This document shows positions 47,601 to 59,200 of a stretch of 64,000 nucleotides of DNA, in pieces. Origin of the DNA: Lepidurus packardi (taxonomy: Eukaryota > Arthropoda > Branchiopoda > Notostraca > Triopsidae); assembly GCA_023053545.1 (NCBI GenBank), contig JAKZAN010000002.1, positions 1,658,375-1,722,374 of the forward strand. The letters run 5' to 3'. Position numbers and translations under genes: made by a program. Position 1 is the first letter of the stretch; each line of letters begins with the position of its first letter. Under the pieces are notes generated by a model. It saw nothing but the letters and a program-made list of their open reading frames with translations, searched no databases and was not told where the DNA came from.

Positions 47601-50600
47601 TTTTTTTCTTCAAAGAATGAAACACGCTTCCTTTGAATACTGTTTTTGTCTCCTGGATTTTTTGAATACATTCCTTTTTGATTCTTAATTTTTTAAGGCT
47701 TGGGGGATAAACCCTTGTGGGAGCTGGAGCTTATCGATTGTAAGCATACTTGACTTGACTGCCAACTTTGATCTCTTATACCAAACTTGTAGTTGACCAA
47801 TCCAATTCGTCTTTTGAGTTTGGATCGTTCCAAATACGTATAAGGGAATCGTGGTTATAAGGATTTACTCTGCTGCATTACGAGTTGGGTGATTTGAAAT
47901 GGGACGTGTGCGAAATTGGTTCTGTGATGTGTTAACTTTCTGGTGATGGCGCAAAAAAAAAGCTAGACGTCTCCTTCGCTTTTTTGGGGGGGAGAACACT
48001 TGATTTGTGATCGTTTTCACTCTCTTTGAAAAGAGTGAAAATGATTGAGGGAGAAAAAGTGCATGTCTTCTTATGGGCACAGCAAAAAAGAAGGACAAAG
48101 GAAGGTTGTGTCGGGTAGAAGTGTTTGGCCTTTTTAGTTGTGATAGATTTGTTTTATAGTTTCTTTTTCTTGTAACTTTCTTTCTTCCTTCCCTTAAGAG
48201 TTTTGGTTTCTACCTCTTTCTTTATGGAAATTATGTGGAAGTTTGGGGATTAGAAGTATTGCGATGGGCCTCTTTTCTCATGCCATAAAGGAATGGCCTT
48301 TTAAGGAACAAAGGGGAAAACTGGTGGAGAGTTGGGAGTTTTTTAGTTCGGATGATGTGGAGCTCATTTGCATGAACGGTGTGCAATTATATTGCCAAAC
48401 GAGCTTGAGCTAAAGCAAAATTAGGAAATGCTTACTTGTCTGCACACGGTCAATGATTCGCTGAGGTGAACTTCGCTGTCGCTATGTTGATGCAACCATT
48501 GGAAATAGCGAAACACGCTCCGTAGCTTGTCCTGTTGCTCCACACTAAGGAAAACAAAAACACAAATGAACAGGACTTCAAAAATAGACATACAACATAC
48601 ACCGACACAATCACTATACTCAACAAGATGCATACAAACGCTATAAAATGCCATTCTAAATTCCAGTGATACATCATACGGATTACAATTCATGTAATAC
48701 ATTAGTATCACATTTATACAGTGACTTCAGATACTATTTTCTCTTTAACTAAATAGAGTTAAGGAACTATACAGTTCAGATGGTCATACAGCGCTTATGT
48801 TTCACATGTCATAAATGTCGACACCTAAAACCACATGAAAACTAGAAGTTTGTATCTCTGCGTGTATTGACTGCGATAAAGACTAACTGCGATAATGACA
48901 CTTGAACTTGGACAATTGCGCAAAACGATGTATGGGACTTTACATGAGATTAATGTACTACCGTCGCAGTGGAAAATATCGAATCCAATATCAGAATAAA
49001 TTGAATAGAAGTTGCTACTTAAAAAGGAATTGAGTTGCCTAGGAAGCTTATTTGAGTTTCTTTCACGCTTCTTGAAGTATCATGTTACTGTTGAATTGCA
49101 TATACCGTGGTTAAAGTCTGCTTATAGGAAGGGTTCGAAAGATGATATCGGCAAGCATAAGCAAAGCATGAAAAGGAAAACTGAAAAAGCCCATCGCACC
49201 TGTTGGTTAAAGGCTGGAAGAAATGAGTACACGTGAAGTCTTGCAGCGTAGGGTGTGTTTTCAGTGTCCGTCGAGGAAACGTGCAGAAGAAGACATGAGC
49301 AATGAGCGAGGCCACCAAACCACGTTGTAAAATCACGTGGTCACCTGTGCGAAACACATTTTTTTTTTTAGCAATTTATGAAGGTGTTCAATCTTTCCCC
49401 AAGCACCAAAACCAAAGGAAGCCAATTCTTTCTAGTACACGTTTGATTGAAAAGGGCTCCTTTCTGCGATTTTTTACCCCCTGTTTTTGACAAATGAGGA
49501 TCAGATCAATCTTCCGAGTGAAGGGTGGGACGGCAGGAGTGGAACTAAAAAGACTCGAGAGTTTCGCGAGAGACGAAGGCAAAGTTCACTTTCTCGCCTT
49601 GAGCAGGCTCGGCTCTCTGGGATGGATGGATGGAAGGAAAGGGGGGTTGAGGAGGCCAGCATGCCCTTTTTCCTGGCTCCCAAGATGGCTGTCAAGCAAG
49701 ACAAACCTTCCTTGCCCTTACATGGCAACCGTAGCATAGAGCCATTTTTGCGTCTTGGCAAAAAAAGTCTCAAACATTTCCCCGAGTGAAATCCAAACCG
49801 ACTAAACCGACCCTTGCAGGCATAAGACGGAACTCATTATCAAGGCAGGCCAACTACGGCGTGTCTTGTGGAAGTCAAACATTCTTCGAAGTTTCTGTCT
49901 AAAGAGAGGGGGAAAAAAGTGGAGTTGGACTTAACTGTGCTGCTGTAGACTGTAGTGCAGGCCTTGATGCGGCTTATAGGTCCGTAGTCGGAGCGCGAAT
50001 TCGGCCATGGTGGGTAGAATGGTTTCGAAAAATTGTCGCTGTTCCAGAGCGGTACATTGTTCGTCCATAAACCGGGTAAGGCCGTCAAACACGGTGAGAT
50101 CAGGCTTGTCGTCGTCCGGGTCTAGGGAAATACTGTAAGAAAACGACATAAAAAAAATATTCTTGAAAGGTTTTAAAAGGGAAACTTGAAGTAACCTATA
50201 CGGTGTTTTCATTGTTGAGAGGTTTTAAAAGGGCGAGTACAGAGGGACTCGAGAAGTTTTCATTGTTGAAAGGTTTTTGTAAAGGGCAAGCCGGAGTAAC
50301 GCTATGCGTTGGGGGAGCTGCATGCCACTGATTCCAGTAACTCTTCCAATTTCAAGTGAAACGCATGACCCAACCATGGCCGAAGTAACGGTACGAGTCC
50401 CGGCTAGAGACCTAATCATTTCACCGGTGATTTTTTTTAGACGGTTAAAGGTGCCCTCGTGGAGCCCGGAGAAGGGCTATGACTCCCGGTTGTGGTTTCG
50501 ACTTTGGGCCGGTAACCCCCTTTGACACATGAAACACGTGCAAAAAGGATCTTGAATTTCTGGAATTTGCTAGGTAAAAGTGACACCTCCATTAGCAGTA

Positions 50601-51357
50601 GATTGCTGTTGCGAAATTTGACCGTATTTTAACGAGTTCTCAAGGCTTTTTCATAAACAAGGTTAATAATCCATCTGGAATAGTTTTTAAAAGAGGTCAA
50701 TTGCCCGGAGGAGGCGGGGCATTCAAGTGACTTTCGGGGGCTGCTGCCGATCATGATGAGTTCCGTGATGGGTAATATACAGTACACACTCCAGGAAGTG
50801 AAAAGGTCATAGATCACCATTCCTATATGAAAGCCGATCTATAAACCATGCATGAAAACCCAAAAGTTTTATACGTTTTAAAGACCCAGCAGCTAGCTTC
50901 ATAACATCTTTTAATGCCCCCCCCCCCCCCCCCTTCCTCCTTTTCGAGTTCAGTTTCAAGTGGATTTTGGTCGGAGACTGCCAAGGGAAGATTAGTATTT
51001 TTATTTATTTATTGTAAAGTTAAGAAAAAGGAGAAGGGACATTAACACGTTCTTTTTCCTTGGCCAAGATGTTATGTGTCCCTTTTTTGGGAAGAGATAT
51101 AAACATTAAAATCGAGCTCGGGATCATAAAACGACCCATAATTGGAAAAACGCCGGGAGTCTCGTGGGCGAAAGTTTCGAGTCACCCGTTCTACATTCTG
51201 CACGGTGTTGACTGTATATTACGTACTTGCATAAGTGATAAATGGCCATCATGCCTTCCAAAAGCTGGGTCGTTGTTTGAGCACTCCGCAGATGAGTTAA
51301 ATGACGCTGTAATGTGGGCCACGTGGGCAAATCACAAGGCAAGAGCACCAATGCCAT
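41634..51357 (-). CDS. PARG-fold protein (predicted pseudoenzyme) with about 840-residue insertion inside the catalytic domain
   Basis: Twelve exons, all phases agreeing, give 1316 residues: 51357-51227, 50132-49936, 49344-49200, 48544-48436, 47360-47184, 47054-46926, 46580-45979, 45932-45736, 44902-43956, 43258-42401, 42175-41990, 41906-41634. PARG landmarks in order: LPCDLPTWPTLQRHL (N-terminal helix), FFETILPTMAEFALRL, LIAHVFFCTFPRR, LRSVFRYFQWL, IRHEGRIQDAEEGTCQVCFV, the signature region, RELNKAFTGF (329-338), then after the insertion TGNWGCGKQSGE (from 1183) and LKAMIQWLAASQ. The GGG-x(6-8)-QEE signature of active PARG reads GGQ...TQ-EC (Gly243, Gly244, Gln245; Glu254, Cys255), so the second, catalytic Glu is Cys. 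The Tyr-clasp loop is deleted, and aromatic contacts after TGNWGCG and in VYYTCG are changed. Residues about 340-1180 are low-complexity, Ser/Pro-rich, with a few predicted amphipathic helices. A scaffold or ADP-ribose-independent role is inferred. An upstream coding exon before ATG 51357 remains possible. Confidence 0.85.
50150..50275 (+). repeat. Short tandem repeat in the first PARG-like intron
   Basis: GAGAGGTTTTAAAAGGG-like blocks at about 50165, 50215 and 50264 alternate with TTTTCATTGTTG at 50206 and 50257, a unit of about 50 bp. Confidence 0.6.
50917..50933 (+). repeat. Run of 17 C (G17 in the PARG-like transcript)
   Basis: An uninterrupted C17 lies in intron 1 of the PARG-like gene. 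The pre-mRNA would carry G17, able to form a quadruplex. Confidence 0.8.
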
Positions 51358-53011
51358 TTTCTATTCTCTTTTCTTTTTACCGTCTGCCTGGTCTTGTTAA
51401 CCCTGTTTTGGTATCAATTCGAACCGCAAACGCTTGCAATCCATTCAATATTATATTTCACCCAAAGAAACACCACGGGAAGCCAATCGAATCAATCCAC
51501 TCACTCCAAATCGAATGAGGAAAATGGTTACACGGTATTGGACAGTTTGGGACACGTCAAACAACGTTCATCGAGGGTTTGGGGCTTTCGGCAAAGTGAG
51601 GATCACACTATTTATCCATTATGGTACAAACAGCGACAAGCTTAGCAGCACACTTTCAACACGTAACGACACACCAGTGCTTGTGCTTTTGCTTTTAATG
51701 TGCGACGGCGTCGTCGTTGCAAAGCCAAGAGGTTTGTCGAACTGTCTTCCCAGGTAGCTTTAAAAATAGCTTTTCCTTGCTCTAGCAGCTGTAACGGCAA
51801 AACTTAGAACAGAGCCAGAGAGAGACGTGTATGTGTGCTTGAATTCCCTCCCCCCCCATACCTTGGCGTCTGACGTTAATTTTTCATATTTTTTTCCCCT
51901 TTTTTACTACTTGGGTATCCCCCAACATTTTTGGGGAGCTTATTATAGGCTAACCATAAAGAGGAGGGGCCTATCTATAATTAGCCATCGTTTTCCGTTC
52001 GTCTGAAATTAAAGTGATGTGCCTGATTGTCAGGGAATTGGTTAAGGTTGCTTAAACGGGCACAAAATCCGGTAAATGAGACTTTGAGCATCGCGTTCTT
52101 GGAAACGCGCCACGGATCACACGTAGGCACTTACTTGAAGTATAATTTGTTATGCTAGAGAGCACATCACCCATTAAAACGAAAAATAAGAAATAGTTCA
52201 AAATCTGGTGAGAATGAATTGGCTTTTATTGTTATAAGTGTTGGTGAAAAGGGGCATTCGCCGAAGGGAGAGATACACATAAATTACGAATACATTAATA
52301 GACACGCCCCTTTCTTGCTCGCTTAGACGTAAACCAATTTGGTGCTCGCTTAGACGTAAACCAACTTACGAGGGAAAGAGGGGTTAACAGGATAAGTTGA
52401 GCAATGACGTCACCACAACATGCATGCCTGGGATTGCACACTTTTTTCTAAGAAGAATACCATCCGCGCCACTCATAGTTTCCACACTCAGGCAATAAAT
52501 TAAGCACACAGCATGAGAAAATATTCCGTACCCGAAATGGGATAGCCCACACGTACCCACCACATAACACACACGCATGTATACAGACATAATATAGACA
52601 TGATAATAAGGGGGAAATGCCGTTTTTCCCTAAAACTCCACCTCGACGTCCAATAAAAACCCCTTTAATTAATAAAAAAAGGAATGTCAATGTCGCACAT
52701 GATCGAAACAGTTCATTTGGAGAAAAATCCTTGTCCGAAATAGTACGTAGCGAATTTGTCCGAAAATTTGCATAACTAACAAGGTTTTTTGTTCTTTGGT
52801 CCCGGGTATTTCTTCTTTTTTTTTGCTATTTAAATAGACGACACCGCCGCCCCGATAGTAATGTCAAAGCGTAAAAAAGCAAACGAAGGAAGTTTAATAC
52901 TCGAAAATGGTGGTCCCATCGCAGTTAATGGAGAAACACTGGCATTTTGAAGTCTCTGACTTGAGAAGGGTAAGAAGGTGAGGGAGCGATCCGAACGTAG
53001 ATAGTCGGCCT
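51358..53011. other. Intergenic between the PARG-like gene and the ZP gene
   Basis: 1.65 kb holding the PARG-like promoter and the ZP-gene 3' UTR. A TGACGTCA palindrome is at 52405-52412. The plus-strand open frame at 51060-51518 is the antisense shadow of PARG-like exon 1 and its flank. Confidence 0.6.
52316..52367 (+). repeat. Two-copy direct repeat, period 27 bp
   Basis: TGCTCGCTTAGACGTAAACC with AATTT or AACTT at its end occurs at 52316-52340 and 52343-52367, differing at one base. It is a recent tandem duplication. Confidence 0.9.
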
Positions 53012-56000
53012 TCACTGAGGGGAGACCTGGAACGGTGACGCGGTTTTGGGACGTAAGAAGTGGACCATGTTCCAGGCACTCAGCGGCATGCTGAGGACAG
53101 GCTGGGGCGCCGGAATGTTTGGTAACGAAGCGGCCTCGTGGTCGGCTTTCTGTAATTGTCGATGGTAACAAAGGAACGCCGCGACGAGGACCGAGATGAC
53201 GACGGACATGGCTAACAGGACAAAAAGAGCCGAGAAACCAGGAGCTGGTAAACAAATGCCGTAGACAACTTCTTCACGGATTCGGCCTTGGAAGATGGTC
53301 ACACCGTCGGAAGTCGTATTGGGAGTGAACGCCAAGTCGACAGCAGAGATGACGTCGTAGCCGGCTTTGACGCCGAGTTCCGCGCTGCGGACGTGTCTAT
53401 CATGGGGGATGGCGTAGCGTCGTTGCCGCGGACGGGAGCCAGCTGGGACAGTGTCGTATCTCAAGAACTCTTCGATGTTGTGGATATGGGCGTCGAAGTT
53501 GAGATTCCGGGGGCCGTAAGGGAACTTGTGACCACCGCCCAAATTGCCTTCAGGGTGATCCGGGAAGTTGTCTTTGCGCTCGCCGAACTTCTGGCCCTTC
53601 CCAGTAGGTAAGGGGACGGAGACGCGGACTGGTGAGACGGGAGCGCTTTTCAGAGCCTGGCTGGGGTTGGTATTTAAAATCGGGATGGGAATCTCCAAAA
53701 CCTGCGCTTCGGGTTGCGGCAAAGGTGGAGGCGCTAGGCCGAGTTTGTCGGGGCTGTCGCCGGAGTCCGCACGCCGGATAAGAGGGTCCGCTACGGGCAA
53801 CGGTTGGGGCTTGGGGAGCGAAAGCTTTTGAGTAAGGGTCTTTGGTGCATTATCCGATACTCGTCGTTGAGGGTAAACGGGACCCGACTGGAACTGGATT
53901 GGTACCTGGTTTTGTGGTGCGGGGTATTGCGGGAGTGGAGCGAAGCTGGGAGGAGGCAACTGAGGTGGGGGAATGGAGACGGGAAGCTGGGCCGGTTGAG
54001 CGGCAGGCGGACCGGCGTAGGACGCTTGTGCTTCGCTGGTGTAGGCCGCATGATCTCGGTTACCGGCTGGCACTCGTTCGCAATGTTCGGGGCAGCCGAA
54101 GCGGCAGATCTCTACCTTGCATCGGATGTGTACTTGCATGGAATCGGGGAACTTGAAGGCGTGGAAGAAGGCGTAGGTCATAACGGAAGCCCGACCGTCG
54201 TTGCTCCTTAGTTTCAGGAATTTGGAGATCATCTTCGGTCTGAGAACGCAACCGTGTTCGTCCGATAACGAGATGGGACGGTTGATACCATCGGAGGCTT
54301 CGCAGGACTTGACGCGCATGTCAAATTCACCTGTGAACCGCAACATGGAATCGTTATGGAATTTACATTAAAAAATATTGAGTCCTTTCTAAGAAATAAA
54401 TGTGATGGCTTACCCGAGTGGTCGTTTATGGCAACTACCATGGTTAGGGTGGAGCCAAGCGGTACAATGCCCGTCATCGGACTAGCCCAAGGGCCCTTGC
54501 CGTTTTGAATTTCCATCCAGCAATCCACATTGTCACCTACAAATCAAAACATGAGATTAACCAACTCTAATCGGACTTGGAAAAATGGCTTTTAGCTGCG
54601 GGCAAACAGTCAACCGCAACGCCGAACTTCTTCCGCCATCGCGGGACCGTGCCGCAAGCATGGCTCACGCTCTAACGGTTCATACAACACGTTTTTGAAA
54701 GTCAGACAACGCAACTTTTTTGTTTCCAAATGTTGGTTTGAAGCTATTCTTTAAAGTTTTAGAATCTAGTTTTGAACCTATTTTAATTACGTGTTAGCTT
54801 AACTGCAGTAATTGTATAGACAGTCAAACCTTATTCCTGAATCTGCTAATTATTTAGAAGATTATTTTTTCTGGCCTTCTCATAGGTTGACAAACCGAGT
54901 TTGTGCCAGGAGACAAGGTTCTTGCATGTGAAATTCACGCCAGTAGAATTCCCGTTACTTGCTTGGTTAACTAGTCTAGACCTATCTGGGCAGTCAATCA
55001 GCGGTCAGCAGACCGAGCCGGCGAGACTGCATATACTCTACTGCGGACTTGTCGGGTAAGTCCGGTAAGCCACTGCAGACGGGGGTTACTAATCCACTAC
55101 CTCGCACTTGTCGGAGATGGTTCGGGGGAAACTTATGAAAAGCCAGTGGTAAAAAAAGCCGAGTTTTAACTTTTGAACCAAAGCGAATTTCTAGTCCTAT
55201 TCTCTGCGGGGATCTCCTATCGATTTGTGTAGATGTCTGCAGAACTAGATGCTTACACTTTACATTACACATGCCTAGATCGTGTTATGAATAAACAAAA
55301 TTTACCTCGGAAGTTGAGTTCCACTACGTCCAAGTCCGCGATCACCATAGGCGGCTTGGTGGCCGTTTTCTCGTAGTCGTTGTACCATTCGCAGCGAAGG
55401 CGTTTGGCCTCATCCCACACTTCGATGAGCTCTTCATCGTACTGGACGACTACTGTATTCTCATAGAACTTCCCATGATTGTCCGGCTTGGTGCCGCATC
55501 CGTTGTAGATGATGCTGAAGCGGAAGTCGCTCTGTCCCGATTTCGGGTGCACATAGACGCACTGGTCTTGCCCGTACTGTCCTTTAGAGAAGACCAGCCC
55601 GTAAAACGGTTTGTCAAAGGCCAACTGGACTTCCATATGATCCTTCGAACACATTACTTCCAAGTGTTTGATCTGTGGCATATTCGGCGGTCTTTCCTGT
55701 TGCCATGGATCTCCGCTAGGCGGCCCTTGTGAGTAACTCCTCTACACAAGCACACATAAAAAATGTAAAATAAATTAGAAAACGATATAATTCATAAAGC
55801 TATTCCGGGTTTTATAAAATGCACGAGATGACAAGCTGTAAAACTGGCGGGTGTTAAAAAGTTGAAAGGTCAACCAGAGATAAAAAGTTAATGATGGTAG
55901 TAAGGGAAACTAAACGATGGCAAAGGTCATTTTCACAAGATATTGCATTGTCATGACCGGCAGTATAAGAAACGAAAGGAAACAATTGATGTTCGAGATT

Positions 56001-56217
56001 ATTATTTTTTCTCATTCTTAAATGTTTTTCGTTACGCATTGATCGCTGATAGCAATAGCCATAAAAAGTCCCAGTAAATCCACAAGTCATGCGTTATATT
56101 CTTTATTAGCGAGAAAAATTGGAGTCTCCAACAGCAACTTACCTGGATAATTGTGAGGAGAGTGAAGAAGAACCAAAGCTGCTGCATGATGGGACCAGTC
56201 CCTCGACTCTTCATCAT
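53012..56217 (-). CDS. Membrane-anchored zona pellucida (ZP) domain protein of the arthropod cuticle type
   Basis: Four exons (56217-56143, 55741-55306, 54536-54414, 54330-53012) give 650 residues. Residues 1-25 form a signal peptide (QQLWFFFTLLTIIQ). The ZP domain (about 45-300) includes HLEVMCSKDHMEVQLAFDKP, FSIIYNGCGTKPD, ENTVVVQYDEEL, LRCEWYNDYEK, NVDCWMEIQNG, EFDMRVKSCEASDG, DEHGCVLRPKMISKF and CKVEICRFGCPEHC. A Pro/Gln-rich linker follows. A furin-type site RPRQRR at about 511 would release the ectodomain, and the transmembrane helix spans about 576-600 (FSALFVLLAMSV...), with a 50-residue cytoplasmic tail. Apical ZP proteins such as Dusky, Miniature and Trynity link epithelial membrane to cuticle and shape hairs and denticles. 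It clearly belongs to this group, but I cannot name the exact orthologue. Signal peptide, ZP, cleavage site and TM are all intact. Confidence 0.93.
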
Positions 56218-59200
56218 TTCCGTGATAGTCGTTCCTTGTGCCCTAAATAAAATCCCAAAGAAAAAAATATATTTATTTTTTTCGTGTGGGGGCCCTTTGA
56301 GGGACTTGTTCTTGTTTAAATGGCGTAATAGGCAACAAAAGGAAGTCTACCATTAGCATACAGTTTTGACACAGAGTTCAGTAGGAAAAAACCGTGTCAC
56401 TTAACGGTTTAATGTGTTAACAATTTCTCTTGTTTTCGGGGAGAAAACAAATAACTAACGCAGAAGAGAGGCATTTCCGGAATCCTGGGCCAATAGTGTC
56501 GTTTTTTTTGGAGGTAAAATTGAATAAGGAAGTTGTTTCCACTATTTTGCTTTAAATGGAATGGCGGAAAAACAGAACCGTTTACACCACAACGATGGAA
56601 CTTTCCAACCATTTCGCGTGTTTATATCCATTTGGTTACGAAAAAAGCAAAAGGACCTTAACTCATGCTACCCACGCTATTACATTATCCGAAGAAGAGA
56701 AAAAGGGACAAAACGTTAGAAACTCGCCAACCATCACAAACCAATTTACTCTTCAGAAAGTTCTCACAGTATTCGAATTTCACACTTTAAAAATTACTAT
56801 TTCAACTTTAGATTTACATCGATAAGGTTAAGACCTTTAAATATCTTAATTTTACGACACCAAATAAAGTAACAAAGAACGAACATGAGTTATACAGTCA
56901 CACAAATACACAATATCTTACATAATCGTAGAAATTTTTTTGTACAAATGTAAAAATCTATGAAAACTTTGTAACATCGCAAAACACAAGTTGCTGGACA
57001 AGCGATACCACGAAAGACGTCAGAAATAGGATATGTTGACTGCATAATGTTTAACAGCGTCTATTTTTGGGAGTCATAGCGAACTAGAAGAAGGCTGACT
57101 AAATTGCGAACCAAAACACTTAAGCGAGTTTCTACCGTTAAGTTCGTGTGACGTCGCGTTCGCACCGGCCAATGTGCTCCCAATACGGTTATAGTAATCG
57201 TTCGAGCGAACCTGTAAAAGGTTCTCAAAAGCAGATAGGACATTGGCCGTTGTGTATGTGTGTGAACCAGGCCTAAGCGTTACATAACGGATGGTCTATT
57301 TTCCACACCGATCACTCGCTTGAGAAGTAAAAGTCGCTGACCGTGACCATTTCACAAGCGAGGGAGGCTCCAAACAAAACTGAACGCCAAGCTGATGGAA
57401 ATTGACTCAAAAGCTTCTTACCCACTTAAAGTTTTGCCAAACGTTAACTATTAAGGCGTGTTTGTACATCTTCACTTAATCTTCGGGATCTTTCATCTTC
57501 CATCGTCTGCCTTTAGGGTGTTCTGTCTGGCTGTAAAGCGTTATTTCGCAAGTATACAGGTTTTAACCTTCAGAACGGCACAAGGTTCATACATAAGGTG
57601 GTAAAGGTTCATTAATAAGAGGCCTGTGCAGTGCTGATCCAAGTTGAAGAAGGTTTCTAACGGGACTCTCCGGTTCTTTTGGATTTGTGTGCCTCTAGAT
57701 TTACCATCCAGAGGGACAGGTATTTATGCCCATTTCTGCCTCCAAAGAAGGGACCCCCGCTCTTCAAATCTCTGATATGCAAATAAGGGCAAGGCAACAA
57801 AGTATAATTCCTAATACGGGAAAGAAAAGGCTCAGAGGCTTTTCTTTTTGTTTGGTAAAAGGTTTCTACCAAATCTGCGAAGGAGCGCTTTAAAGTACTG
57901 CGCCTATAGTCTAGGACGAAGTGTTTGTGCGTGCTGGATCCGCTTGATTATCTTGATCGGTATTGTGAGCGAAAAAACGGGAAAAAAGATTTAAAATAGA
58001 AAAAAGCAACGGGACACAAAAAATCCAATGGGCAAAAGTTCACTTGTTTATCGTTTGGGCGATTTAAGTGCATGTTGTATGTGTATGAGTGTGTTCCCCC
58101 CAGAAAAATAAAAAAAAGTTTCTGGTCAAGATTTCGTTAGGGATGGAACGCCTCCTCTTTCCCAAAATTTCAACTTGTGGTTTATTTTATAATGTTATAT
58201 ATCGCCTGTTTCGATCTAAAAGTGGCACCGTTATTAGCGAAATAAAACAACAGAAATTTAAGGAAACACATCGGTATTAAAGTGACATAACGGCGCAGAC
58301 GGTGAGCAGGTTCTTTGCATTAGATGTAATGAATTAAAAAAAGACGAAAGAAGGAAAAAATTAGGATAATTAAAGTGTGGGAGTTCTAAAGATTGTTAGT
58401 TTTGACGCTGGTAAAAGAGAGAAGGAAAGAAGACAGTCCAACAGCTGTTACTTTGGTGTATACGGGTTCTGGCGAAATTTCAGTGTTGATTTGCTTGAGA
58501 ATAAATAGGAATATCATGTAGACGGCATATGGCGCAAGTATAGAGCAAGTTTGACGAACTCGTGTTCCGATTCAGTGCGTTTTTCCAAGCATTTGTACCC
58601 TTGACTTTGAGGGAAAGTTCGGTTCTTCCGGGGTTCTATTTCAGGCCATTATTACGCTATACACAGTCCGGTTTATGACCAGACTTTAACCTACTGTTAT
58701 TACCACGTTTAACTTGGATCTTTCTGGGCATTTTTTGTATGCTTTGATGTCATTGCGATGTTGTGCTTGTTATTGTTGCAATGGTGACGGAGAATGAATT
58801 TTAGCGTGAAAATGGAAGGGATTAAAACAGAAATGGACCCAAAACATATCGAATTTGGATCGAAAATGGATCGAATTTGGAAAAATATGTCAATTGTAAA
58901 AAAAAATTAAGAGTCAAGAAAATCTCACGAAGATGGATAAACTTAGAAGGAAGTGATGAAAAAAGAATCCAATGAGAATGGAGCCATTTTTAAAAAAGAA
59001 AAATGTGGAAAACTTAAGGATAATTTGGCGAATTTTCGCAAAAACAAATTTTCGCCTGGGTAATTTTGCGCAAGTTGACCAGAGATTTTGTAGGATAATA
59101 GAGGAAGATAATAGGGGTTTGCGTTTCTGTGATGGTCATGTAGTAAGAGATTTACTGTTTTTTGACTCGGTGCGATTTTTGGAAACCCGCAAGAAAACCG

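Noticed and set aside
53288-54211. Several plus-strand open frames of 86-135 codons
   Set aside because: Antisense shadows of the Pro-rich last exon of the ZP gene.
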